Positions 15,246 to 28,026 of a stretch of 64,000 bases of DNA are shown one piece after another (the first letter of the stretch is position 1; the number at the start of each line of letters is the position of its first letter). The position numbers and the translations under genes are program-made. The DNA lies in the NCBI RefSeq assembly GCF_043290135.1, contig NC_134707.1, positions 141,795,319 through 141,859,318 on the forward strand. The letters run 5' to 3'. The notes beneath the pieces were generated by a model. It searched no databases. It saw only the letters and a list, made by a program, of their open reading frames with translations, and was not told the DNA's origin. Source of the stretch: Rhipicephalus microplus (lineage: Eukaryota > Arthropoda > Arachnida > Ixodida > Ixodidae).

Positions 15246-18200
15246 AGAAACTCTACAACTAGAAACTTCACAACTAGAAACTCCACAAATAGACACTCCA
15301 CAACTAGAGACTCCACAACTAGAGACTCCACAACTAGGAACTCCAAAATTGAGACTCCACAACTAGAAACTACACAGATTAAAATTCCACAACTAGAAAC
15401 TCCACAACTGGAAACTCCGCAACTAGAAACTCTGCAACTAGAAACTTTACAGCTAGAAACTCCACAACTTGAGACTTCGCAAATAGAAACTCGTCAACTG
15501 GAAACTCAGCCACTAGAAACTCCACAGCTAGAAACTCCACAACTAGAAACTCCACAACTTGAAACCCAACAAATAGATACTCCACAACTACAGACTCGAC
15601 AACTTGAAACACCACAACTAGATACTCCACAATTACAAATTCCGCAACTAGAAACTCCACAACTAGAAACTCCTCAACTAGAAACTCCCCACTAGAAACT
15701 TCACAACTAGAATCTCTGCAACTAGAAACTCCGCAACTAGAAACTCTGCAACTAAAAACTCCGCAACTAGAAACTCCACAGCTAGAAACCCCACAACTAT
15801 AAACTTCACAACTTGAAACTCAGCCACTAGAAGCTCCACAAATAGAAAACTCCGCAACTACAAACTCTGCAACTAGAAACTCCGCAACTAGAAACTCCAC
15901 AGCTAGAAACTCCACAACTTGAAACACCACATCTAGAAACTCCGCAACAACAAACTCTGCAACCAGAAACTCCACAACTAGAATTTCCACAGCTAGAGAC
16001 TCAACAACTAGAGGCTCCTCAACTAAAAGCTCCACAACTAGAAACTCCATAACTAGAAACTCCGCAACTTGAAACCCGACAACTAGAAACTCAACAACTA
16101 GAAACTCCACACCTATAAATTCCTCAACTTGAAACTCCACAATTAAAACTCCACAACTAGAAACTCCACAACTAGAAACTCCGCAACTAGAAACTCCCCA
16201 ACTAGAAACTCCACAACTAGATTCTCCACAACTACAAATTCCACAACTAGAAACTCCACAACTTGAGACTTCGCAACAAGAAACTTGGCAACTAGAATCT
16301 CCACAACTAGAAACTGTGCAACTAGAAACTCCGCAACTACAAACTCCGCAACTACAAACTCCACAGCTAGAAACTCCACAACTTGAGACTTCGCAAATAG
16401 AAACTCGTCAACTAGAAACTCAACAAATAGAAATTCCACAGCTGCAAACTCCACAACTAGAAACTCCACAACTTGAGAGTTCGCAACTAAAAACCCCAAA
16501 ACTAGAAACTCCACAACTAGAAACTCCACAACTAGAGACTGCACAACTAGAGACTTTCCATTTAGAAACTCCTCAGATAGAAACTACGCAACTAGAAACT
16601 CCACGACTAGAGATTCCATAAGTAGAAACTCCACAGCTACAATTTTCACAACTACAAACCCCACAACTAGAAACTCCACAACTAGAAACTCCACAACTAG
16701 AAACTCCGCAACTAGAAACTCCACAGCTAGAAACTCCACAACTTGAGACTTCGCAACAAGAAACTTGGCAACTAGAATCTCCACAACTAGAAACTCTGCA
16801 ACTAGAAACTCCGCAACTACAAACTCCACAACTAGAAACTCCACAGCTAGAAACTCCACAACTTGAGACTTCGCAAATAGAAAATCGTCAACTAGAAACT
16901 CAACAACTAGAAACTCCACAGGTAGAAACTCCACAACTAGAAACTCCACAACTTGAGAGTTCGCAACTAGAAACCCCACAACAACAAACTCCACAACTAG
17001 AGACTCCACAACTAGAAACTCCACCACTAAAAACTCCACAACTACGAACCTCACAACTAGAAACTCAACAACTAGAAACTCCGCAAGTGGAAACTGTGCA
17101 ACTAGAAACTCCGCAACTAGAAACTCCACAGCTAGAAACCCCACAACTATAAACTTCACAACTAGCAACTCAACAACTAGAGACTGCACAACTAGAGACT
17201 CCGCAACTAGAAACTCCACAGCTAGTAACTCCGCAACTAGAAACTCCACAACTTGAAACTCCGCCACTAGAATCTCCACAACTAGAAAACTCCGCAACTA
17301 GAAACTCTGCAACTAGAAACTCCGCAACTACAAACTCCGCAACTAGAAACTCCACAGCTAGAAACTCCACAACTTGAGACTTCGCAAATAGAAACTCGTC
17401 AACTAGAAACTCAACAACTACAAACTCCACAAGTAGAAACTCTGCAACTAGAAACTCCACAACTAGAAACTCCACAACTTGAGAGCTCACCACTAGAAAC
17501 TCCACAACTAGAAACTCCACAACTAGAGACTCCACAACTAGAAACTCCATCACTAGAAATTCCACAACTACAAACCTCACAACTTGAAACTCCACAACTA
17601 CAAACTCCGACACTGGAAACTCCACAGCCAGAAACTCTACAACTACAAAAACCACTTCTAGAAACTCCGCAACAACAAACTCTGCAACTAGAAACTCCAC
17701 AACTAGAATTTCCACAGCTAGAGACTCAACAACTAGAGACTCCTCAACTAAAAGCTCCACAACTAGACACTCCACAACTAGAAACTTCGCAACTAGAAAC
17801 CCGACAACTAGATACTCCACAATTACAAATTCCGCAACTAGAAACTCCACAACTAGAAACTCTGCAACTAGAAACTCCGCAACTAGAAACTCCACAGCTA
17901 GAAACCCCACAACTATAAACTTCACAACTTGAAACTCAGCCACTAGAAGCTCCACAAATAGAAAACTCCGCAACTACAAACTCTGCAACTAGAAACTCCG
18001 CAACTAGAAACTCCACAGCTAGAAACTCCACAACTTGAAACACCACATCTAGAAACTCCGCAACAACAAACTCTGCAACCAGAAACTCCACAACTAGAAT
18101 TTCCACAGCTAGAGACTCAACAACTAGAGGCTCCTCAACTAAAAGCTCCACAACTAGAAACTCCATAACTAGAAACTCCGCAACTTGAAACCCGACAACT

Positions 18201-20635
18201 AGAAACTCAACAACTAGAAACTCCACACCTATAAATTCCTCAACTTGAAACTCCACAACTAAAACTCCACAACTAGAAACTCCACAACTAGAAACTCCGC
18301 CACTAGAAACTCCCCAACTAGAAACTCCACAACTAGATTCTCCACAACTACAAATTCCACAACTAGAAACTCCACAACTTGAGACTTCGCAACAAGAAAC
18401 TTGGCAACTAGAATCTCCACAACTAGAAACTCTGCAACTAGAAACTCCGCAACTACAAACTCCGCAACTAGAAACTTCACAGCTAGAAACTCCACAACTT
18501 GAGACTTCGCAAACAGAAACTCGTCAACTAGAATTTCAACAACTAGAAATTCCACAGCTGCAAACTCCACAACTATAAACTCCACAACTTGAGAGTTCGC
18601 AACTAGAAACCCCACAACTAGAAACTCCACAACTAGAGACTGCACAACTAGAGACTTTCCATTTAGAAACTCCTCAGATAGAAACTACGCAACTAGAAAC
18701 TCCACGACTAGAGATTCCATAAGTAGAAACTCCACAGCTAAAATTTTCACAACTACAAACCCCACAACTAGAAACTCCACAACTAGAAACTCTGCAAATA
18801 GAAAAAGTACAACAAGGAACTCGAAAACTAAAACTCCAACGAGAAACTCTACAACTAGAAACTTCACAACTAGAAACTCCACAAATAGACACTCCACAAC
18901 TAGAAACTCCACAACTAGAGACTCCACAACTAGGAACTCCAAAATTGAGACTCCACAACTAGAAACTACACAGATTAAAATTCCACAACTAGAAACTCCA
19001 CAACTGGAAACTCTGTAACTAGAAACTCTGCAACTAGAAACTTTACAGCTAGAAACTCCACAACTTGAGACTTCGCAAATAAAAACTTGTCAACTGGAAA
19101 CTCAGCCACTAGAAACTCCACAGCTAGAAACTCCACAACTAGAAACTCCACAACTTGAAACCCAACAAATAGATACTCCACAACTACAGACTCGACAACT
19201 TGAAACACCACAACTAGATACTCCACAATTACAAATTCCGCAACTAGAAACTCCACAACTTGAGAGTTCGCAACTAGAAACCCCACAACTAGAAACTCCA
19301 CAACTAGAGACTGCACAACTAGAGACTTTCCGCTTAGAAACTCCTCAGATAGAAACTACGCAACTAGAAACTCCACGACTAGAGATTCCATAAGTAGAAA
19401 CTCCACAGCTAAAATTTTCACAACTACAAACCCCACAACTAGAAACTCCACAACTAGAAACTCTGCAAATAGAAAAAGTACAACAAGGAACTCGAAAACT
19501 AAAACTCCAACGAGAAACTCTACAACTAGAAACTTCACAACTAGAAACTCCACAAATAGACACTCCACAACTAGAGACTCCACAACTAGAGACTCCACAA
19601 CTAGGAACTCCAAAATTGAGACTCCACAATTAGAAACTACACAGATTAAAATTCCACAACTAGAAACTCCACAACTGGAAACTCCGCAACTAGAAACTCT
19701 GCAACTAGAAACTTTACAGCTAGAAACTCCACAACTTGAGACTTCGCAAATAGAAACTCGTCAACTGGAAACTCAGCCACTAGAAACTCCACAGCTAGAA
19801 ACTCCACAACTAGAAATTCCACAACTTGAAACCCAACAAATAGATACTCCACAACTACAGACTCGACAACTTGAAACACCACAACTAGATACTCCACAAT
19901 TACAAATTCCGCAACTAGAAACTCCACAACTAGAAACTCCTCAACTAGAAACTCCCCACTAGAAACTTCACAACTAGAATCTCTGCAACTAGAAACTCCG
20001 CAACTAGAAACTCTGCAACCAGAAACTCCGCAACTAGAAACTCCACAGCTAGAAACCCCACAACTATAAACTTCACAACTTGAAACTCAGCCACTAGAAG
20101 CTCCACAAATAGAAAACTCCGCAACTACAAACTCTGCAACTAGAAACTCCGCAACTAGAAACTCCACAGCTAGAAACTCCACAACTTGAAACACCACATC
20201 TAGAAACTCCGCAACAACAAACTCTGCAACCAGAAACTCCACAACTAGAATTTCCACAGCTAGAGACTCAACAACTAGAGGCTCCTCAACTAAAAGCTCC
20301 ACAACTAGAAACTCCATAACTAGAAACTCCGCAACTTGAAACCCGACAACTAGAAACTCAACAACTAGAAACTCCACACCTATAAATTCCTCAACTTGAA
20401 ACTCCACAATTAAAACTCCACAACTAGAAACTCCACAACTAGAAACTCCGCAACTAGAAACTCCCCAACTAGAAACTCCACAACTAGATTCTCCACAACT
20501 ACAAATTCCACAACTAGAAACTCCACAACTTGAGACTTCGCAACAAGAAACTTGGCAACTAGAATCTCCACAACTAGAAACTGTGCAACTAGAAACTCCG
20601 CAACTACAAACTCCGCAACTAGAAACTCCACAGCT
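15246..20635 (+). repeat. 5.38 kb higher-order repeat, copy 2
   Basis: Second tandem copy, about 5,390 bp long because it keeps one 15-bp monomer lost from the first copy. It is followed by sequence resembling the 4057-4600 and 7653-8200 units. Confidence 0.83.
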
Positions 20636-22800
20636 AGAAACTCCACAACTTGAGACTTCGCAAATAGAAACTCGTCAACTAGAAACTCAACAAATAGAAA
20701 TTCCACAGCTGCAAACTCCACAACTAGAAACTCCACAACTTGAGAGTTCGCAACTAAAAACCCCAAAACTAGAAACTCCACAACTAGAAACTCCACAACT
20801 AGAGACTGCACAACTAGAGACTTTCCATTTAGAAACTCCTCAGATAGAAACTACGCAACTAGAAACTCCACGACTAGAGATTCCATAAGTAGAAACTCCA
20901 CAGCTAAAATTTTCACAACTACAAACCCCACAACTAGAAACTCCACAACTAGAAACTCCACAACTAGAAACTCCGCAACTAGAAACTCCACAAATAGAAA
21001 CTGCACAACTTGAGACTTTGCAACAAGAAACTTGGCAACTAGAATCTCCACAACTAGAAACTCTGCAACTAGAAACTCCGCAACTACAAACTCCGCAACT
21101 AGAAACTCCACAGCTAGAAACTCCACAACTTGAGACTTCGCAAATAGAAACTCGTCAACTAGAAACTCAACAACTAGAAATTCCACAGCTGCAAACTCCA
21201 CAACTAGAAACTCCACAACTTGAGAGTTCGCAACGAGAAACCCCACAACTAGAAACTCCGCAACAAGAGACTCCACAACTAGAAACTCCACCACTAGAAA
21301 CTCCACAACTACGAACCTCACAACTAGAAACTCAACAACTAGAAACTCCGCAACTGGAAACTGTGCAACTAGAAACTCCGCAACTGGAAACTCCACAGCT
21401 AGAAACCCCACAACTATAAACTTCACAACTAGCAACTCAACAACTAGAGACTGCACAACTAGAGACTCCGCAACTAGAAACTCCACAGCTAGTAACTCCG
21501 AAACTAGAAACTCCACAACTTGAAACTCCTCAACTAGAATCTCCACAACTAGAAAACTCCGCAACAAGAAACTCTACAACTAGAAACTCCGCAACTACAA
21601 ACTCCGCAACTAGAAACTCCACAGCTAGAAACTCCACAACTTGAGGCTTCGCAAATAGAAACTCGTCAACTAGAAACTCAACAACGAGAAACTCCACAGC
21701 TAGAAACTCCACAACTAGAGTTCGCAACTAGAAACCCCACAACTAGAAACTCCACAACTAGAAACTCCGCAACTACAAACTCCGCTACTACAAACTTCAC
21801 AGCTAGAAACTCCACAACTTGAGACTTCGCAATTAGAAACTCGTCAACTAGAAACTCAACAACTAGAAACTCCACCACTAGAAGTTCCACAACTACGAAC
21901 CTCCCAACTAGAAACTCAAAAACTAGAAACTCCGCAACTAGAAACTGTGCCACTAGAAACTCCGCAATTAGAAACTCCACAGCTAGAAACCCCACAACTA
22001 TAAACTTCACAACTAGCAACTCCACAACTAGAGACTGCACAACTAGAGACTCCGCAACTAGAAACTCCACAGCTAGTAACTCCGCAACTAGAAACTCCAC
22101 AACTTGAAACTCCGCCACTAGAATCTCCACAACTAGAAAACTCCGCAACAAGAAACTCTGCCACTAGAAACTCCGCAACTAGAAACTCCACAGCTAGAAA
22201 CTCCACAACTTGAAACCCCACAACTAGATACTCCACAACTACAAATTCCACGACTAGAAACTCCACAACTAGAAACTCCACAACTAGAAACTCCGCAACT
22301 AGAAACTCCACAGCTAGAAAATCCACAACTTGAGACTTCGCAACAAGAAACTCGGCAACTAGAATCTCCACAACTAGAAACTCTGCAACTAGAAACTCCG
22401 CAACTACAAACTCCGCTGCTACAAACTCCACAGCTAGAAACTCCACAACTTGAGACTTCGCAATTAGAAACTCGTCAACTAGGAACTCAACAACTAGAAA
22501 CTCCACAACTAGAAACTCCACAACTAGAAACTCCACAACTTGAGAGTTCACCACTAGAAACTCCACAACTAGAAACTACACAACTAGAGACTCCACAACT
22601 AGAAACTCCACCACTAGAAATTCCACAACTACAAACATCAAAACTAGAAACTCCACAACTAGAAACTCCGACACTGGAAACTCCACAGCCAGAAACTCTA
22701 CAACTAGAAAAACCACATCTAGAAACTCCGCAACAACAAACTCTGCAACTAGAAACTCCACAACTAGAATTCCCACAGCTAGAGACTCAACAACTAGAGA

Positions 22801-25800
22801 CTCCTCAACTAAAAGCTCCACAACTAGACATTCCACAACTAGAAACTCCGCAACTAGAAATCCGACAACTAGAAACTCCCAAACTAGAAACTCTGCAGCT
22901 AGAAACTCTGCAAATAGAAACTCCGCAACTAGAAACTCCACAACTAGAAAACCCTCAACTATAATTTTCACAACTAGAAACTCAACAACTAGAGACTGCG
23001 CAACTAGAGACTCCGCAACTAGAAACTCCGCAGCTAGAAACTCCGCAACTAGAAACTCACCAACTTAAAACTCTGCAACTCGAAACTCTGCAACTAGAAA
23101 ATCCACAACTAAAATTCCACAACTAGAAACTCCACAACTAGAAACTCCACAACTGGAAACTCCGCCACTAGAAACTCCCAAACTGGAAACTCTACAACTA
23201 GAAACTCTGCAGCTAGAAACTCCGCAACTACAAACTCTGCAAATAGAAACTCCGATACTAGAAACTCCACAGCTAGAAACCCCTCAACTATAAACTTCAC
23301 AACTAGAAACTCAACAACTAGAGACTGCACAACTCGAGACTCCGCAACTAGAAACTCCGCAGCTAGAAACTCCGCAACTAGAAACTCCACAACTTGAAAC
23401 TCTGCAACTCGAAACTCTGCAACTAGAAAATCCACAACTATAAACTCAAGTAGAAACTCCCCAACTGGAAACTCCGCAACTAGAAACTCCGCAACTAGAA
23501 AATCCACAACTAGAAACTTCACAACTAGAAACTCCCCAACAAAAAACTCCACAACTAGAAACTCCACAACTAGAAACTCCACAACTAGAGACTGCACAAC
23601 TAGAGACTTTCCATTTAGAAACTCCTCAGATAGAACCTACGCAACTAGAAACTCCACGACTAGAGATTCCATAAGTAGAAACTCCACAGCTAAAATTTTC
23701 ACAACTACAAACCCCACAACTAGAAACTCCACAACTAGAAACTCTGCAAATAGAAAAAGTACAACAAGGAACTCGAAAACTAAAACTCCAACGAGAAACT
23801 CTACAACTAGAAACTTCACAACTAGAAACTCCACAAATAGACACTCCACAACTAGAAACTCCACAACTAGAGACTCCACAACTAGGAACTCCAAAATTGA
23901 GACTCCACAACTAGAAACTACACAGATTAAAATTCCACAACTTGAAACTCCGCCACTAGAATCTCCACAACTAGAAAACTCCGCAACTACAAACTCTGCA
24001 ACTAGAAACTCCGCAACTAGAAACTCCACAGCTAGAAACTCCAAAACTTGAAACACCACATCTAGAAACTCCGCAAGAACAAACTCTGCAACCAGAAACT
24101 CCACAACTAGAATTTCCACAGCTAGAGACTCAACAACTAGAGGCTCCTCAACTAAAAGCTCCACAACTAGAAACTCCATAACTAGAAACTCCGCAACTTG
24201 AAACCCGACAACTAGAAACTCAACAACTAGAAACTCCACACCTATAAATTCCTCAACTTGAAACTCCACAACTAAAACTCCACAACTAGAAACTCCACAA
24301 CTAGAAACTCCGCCACTAGAAACTCCCCAACTAGAAACTCCACAACTAGATTCTCCACAACTACAAATTCCACAACTGGAAACTCCACAACTTGAGACTT
24401 CGCAACAAGAAACTTGGCAACTAGAATCTCCACAACTAGAAACTCTGCAACTAGAAACTCCGCAACTACAAACTCCGCAACTAGAAACTTCACAGCTAGA
24501 AACTCCACAACTTGAGACTTCGCAAACAGAAACTCGTCAACTAGAATTTCAACAACTAGAAATTCCACAGCTGCAAACTCCACAACTATAAACTCCACAA
24601 CTTGAGAGTTCGCAACTAGAAACCCCACAACTAGAAACTCCACAACTAGAGACTGCACAACTAGAGACTTTCCATTTAGAAACTCCTCAGATAGAAACTA
24701 CGCAACTAGAAACTCCACGACTAGAGATTCCATAAGTAGAAACTCCACAGCTAAAATTTTCACAACTACAAACCCCACAACTAGAAACTCCACAACTAGA
24801 AACTCTGCAAATAGAAAAAGTACAACAAGGAACTCGAAAACTAAAACTCCAACGAGAAACTCTACAACTAGAAACTTCACAACTAGAAACTCCACAAATA
24901 GACACTCCACAACTAGAAACTCCACAACTAGAGACTCCACAACTAGAAACTACACAGATTAAAATTTTACAACTAGAAACTCCACAACTGGAAACTCTGC
25001 AACTAGAAACTCTGCAACTAGAAACTTTACAGCTAGAAACTCCACAACTTGAGACTTCGCAAATAAAAACTCGTCAACTGGAAACTCAGCCACTAGAAAC
25101 TCCACAGCTAGAAACTCCACAACTAGAAACTCCACAACTTGAAACCCAACAAATAGATACTCCACAACTACAGACTCCACAACTTGAAACACCACAACTA
25201 GATACTCCACAATTACAAATTCCGCAACTAGAAACTCCACAACTAGAAACTCCTCAACTAGAAACTCCCCACTAGAAACTTCACAACTAGAATCTCTGCA
25301 ACTAGAAACTCCGCAACTAGAAAATCTGCAACTAGAAACTCCGCAACTAGAAACTCCACAGCTAGAAAGCCCACAAATATAAACTTCACAACAAGCAACT
25401 CAACAACTAGAGACTTCACAACTAGAGACTCCGCCACTAGATTCTCCACAACTACAAATTCCACAACTAGAAACTCCACAACTTGAGACTTCGCAACAAG
25501 AAACTTGGCAACTAGAATCTCCACAACTAGAAACTCTGCAACTAGAAACTCCGCAACTACAAACTCCGCAACTAGAAACTCCACAGCTAGAAACTCCACA
25601 ACTTGAGACTTCGCAAATAGAAACTCGTCAACTAGAAACGCAACAACTAGAAATTCCACAGCTGCAAACTCCACAACTAGAAACTCCACAACTTGAGAGT
25701 TCGCAACTAGAAACCCCACAACTAGAAACTCCACAACTAGAGACTGCACAACTAGAGACTTTCCGTTTAGAAACTCCTCAGATAGAAACTACGCAACTAG

Positions 25801-26461
25801 AAACTCCACGACTAGAGATTCCATAAGTAGAAACTCCACAGCTAAAATTTTCACAACTACAAACCCCACAACTAGAAACTCCACAACTAGAAACTCTGCA
25901 AATAGAAAAAGTACAACAAGGAACTCGAAAACTAAAACTCCAACGAGAAACTCTACAACTAGAAACTTCACAACTAGAAACTCCACAAATAGACACTCCA
26001 CAACTAGAGACTCCACAACTAGAGACTCCACAACTAGGAACTCCAAAATTGAGACTCCACAACTAGAAACTACACAGATTAAAATTCCACAACTAGAAAC
26101 TCCACAACTGGAAACTCCGCAACTAGAAACTCTGCAACTAGAAACTTTACAGCTAGAAACTCCACAACTTGAGACTTCGCAAATAGAAACTCGTCAACTG
26201 GAAACTCAGCCACTAGAAACTCCACAGCTAGAAACTCCACAACTAGAAACTCCACAACTTGAAACCCAACAAATAGATACTCCACAACTACAGACTCGAC
26301 AACTTGAAACACCACAACTAGATACTCCACAATTACAAATTCCGCAACTAGAAACTCCACAACTAGAAACTCCTCAACTAGAAACTCCCCACTAGAAACT
26401 TCACAACTAGAATCTCTGCAACTAGAAACTCCGCAACTAGAAACTCTGCAACTAGAAACTC
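22801..26461 (+). repeat. Large HOR segment, copy 2
   Basis: Copy of 1-3675. It starts with the same variant string at offset 22,800, which shifts to 22,771 after a 29-bp deletion near 24940 and to 22,786 near 26070. Similarity to the third copy extends further left, to about 20.0 kb. The 11.57 kb tandem duplication begins inside this copy at 25362. Confidence 0.88.
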
Positions 26462-27579
26462 CGCAACTACAAACTCCGCAACTAGAAACTCCACAGCTAG
26501 AAACTCCACAACTTGAGACTTCGCAAATAGAAACTCGTCAACTAGAAACTCAACAACTACAAACTCCACAGCTAGAAACTCCGCAACTAGAAACTCCACA
26601 GCTAGAAACTCCACAACTTGAGACTTCGCAACAAGAATTTCGGCAACTAGAATCTCCACAAGTAGAAACTCTGCAACTAGAAACTCCACAACTAGAAACT
26701 CCACAACTTGAGAGCTCACCACTAGAAACTCCACAACTAGAAACTCCACCACTAAAAACTCCACAACTACGAACCTCACAACTAGAAACTCAACAACTAG
26801 AAAAATCCGCAACTAGAAACTCTGCAACTAGAAACTCCGCAACTACAAACTCCGCAACTAGAAACTCCACAGCTAGAAACTCCACAACTTGAGACTTCGC
26901 AAATAGAAACTCGTCAACTAGAAACTCAACAACTACAAACTCCACAGCTAGAAACTCCGCAACTAGAAACTCCACAGCTAGAAACTCCACAACTTGAGAC
27001 TTCGCAACAAGAATTTCGGCAACTAGAATCTCCACAAGTAGAAACTCTGCAACTAGAAACTCCACAACTAGAAACTCCACAACTTGAGAGCTCACCACTA
27101 GAAACTCCACAACTAGAAACTCCACAACTAGAGACTCCACAACTAGAAACTCCACCACTAGAAATTCCACAACTACAAACCTCACAACTTGAAACTCCAC
27201 AACTACAAACTCCGACACTGGAAACTCCACAGCCAGAAACTCTACAACTAGAAAAACCACTTCTAGAAACTCCGCAACAACAAACTCTGCAACTAGAAAC
27301 TCCACAACTAGAATTTCCACAGCTAGAGACTCAACAACTAGAGACTCCTCAACTAAAAGCTCCACAACTAGACACTCCACAACTAGAAACTTCGCAACTA
27401 GAAACCCGACAACTAGATACTCCACAATTACAAATTCCGCAACTAGAAACTCCACAACTAGAAACTCTGCAACTAGAAACTCCGCAACTAGAAACTCCAC
27501 AGCTAGAAACCCCACAACTATAAACTTCACAACTTGAAACTCAGCCACTAGAAGCTCCACAAATAGAAAACTCCGCAAC

Positions 27580-27582
27580 TAC
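27580..27582 (+). other. LINE copy 1 left junction, TAC target word
   Basis: The left satellite flank ends ...CCGCAACTAC and the LINE starts CTGCAAAA at 27583. The right flank resumes at 31251 with TACAAACTCTG. Uninterrupted HOR paralogues read CGCAACTACAAACTCTG, so TAC is present once there and twice here. This suggests a target-site duplication of at most 3 bp; part of it could be chance matching with the LINE ends. Confidence 0.7.
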
Positions 27583-27994
27583 CTGCAAAAAACTCCGCAA
27601 AATCCTGAAAACAGTGGGGGACAAAATTGGTTGTCCCATTTTGCCCTATGATCTCGATATTGTTCATCGCGTGCCTACCCGATCTATTGACAAGAAAAAC
27701 ATCATTGCTCGATTTTGTTCTAGAACCAAGAAGGCCGATTTTGTTAGCAAAGCGCGTAAAGCCAGGCTCTGTCTTAGTGATATAGGGTTGTCTAGTCAGT
27801 CCAAATTTCCCGTATTTGTAAATGAGCATCTCACTGCCTGTAACAAGACTCTCTTCTCCAAAGCTCTTTCATTGAAAAAAGAAAAAAAATGGTTGTTCCT
27901 GTGGACTGACAACTGCCAAATTAAGGCCAGGAAAACAACTACTAGTAAAGTTCTACGCATTCGGGACGAATCTGACCTAAACAAAATAGTATAA
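27583..27994 (+). pseudogene. LINE ORF1 C-terminal fragment (FP-domain-like), copy 1
   Basis: The fragment reads in frame from TGC at 27584 to TAA at 27992-27994, about 136 codons. It shows a basic start (CKKLRKILKTVGDK), then DLDIVHRVPTRS, a lysine/arginine-rich middle (NIIARFCSRTKKADFV), then VFVNEHLTACNK and KKWLFLWTDNCQIKARK, and ends RIRDESDLNKIV. The order HRVPT, then VNEHLT, then W(T/V)xNxxIxxRK is what I know from ORF1 proteins of arthropod LINEs related to the baculovirus FP C-terminal domain, thought to bind nucleic acid. The N-terminus (coiled coil, possible zinc finger) is lost through 5' truncation. The frame runs open into the satellite upstream, so no real start exists; a GTG at 27614 is not a credible one. 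ORF2 begins 32 bp downstream. The family call is from memory of motifs, with no search. Confidence 0.75.
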
Positions 27995-28026
27995 AGCTGT
28001 TTGTTCATACTTTGGATAGTACAATC

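Larger units (their letters stand above)
1..27582 (+). repeat. 15-bp satellite array, left block
   Basis: The whole block is built from a 15-bp monomer, CTCCACAACTAGAAA, in one orientation. Recurrent variants include CTCCGCAACTAGAAA, CTCTGCAACTAGAAA, CTCCACAGCTAGAAA, CTCCACAACTTGAGA, CTTCGCAAATAGAAA and CTCGTCAACTAGAAA. The consensus is 80% A+C with a single G, so the strands are very asymmetric. Variants are not random: long strings of the same variant order recur at kilobase spacing, which is higher-order repeat structure. I see no non-satellite island here. The long reading frames are a consequence of the repeat length and are not annotated as genes. I do not recognise the family by name. 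Confidence 0.97.

Noticed and set aside
4230..21419. Plus-strand LETPQ-repeat frames (for example 4230-4535, 7826-8131, 20583-20888, 21018-21419)
   Set aside because: Same monomer arithmetic on the other strand. They overlap minus-strand frames and show no start context or non-repeat domain.
1..27582. CRISPR array
   Set aside because: The repeats are head-to-tail with no unique spacers, there are no cas genes, and the surroundings are eukaryotic.
27548..27829. Minus-strand frame at the left LINE junction (repeated at 39115-39396)
   Set aside because: It is antisense to the ORF1 fragment, crosses the satellite-LINE junction and has no recognisable motif.
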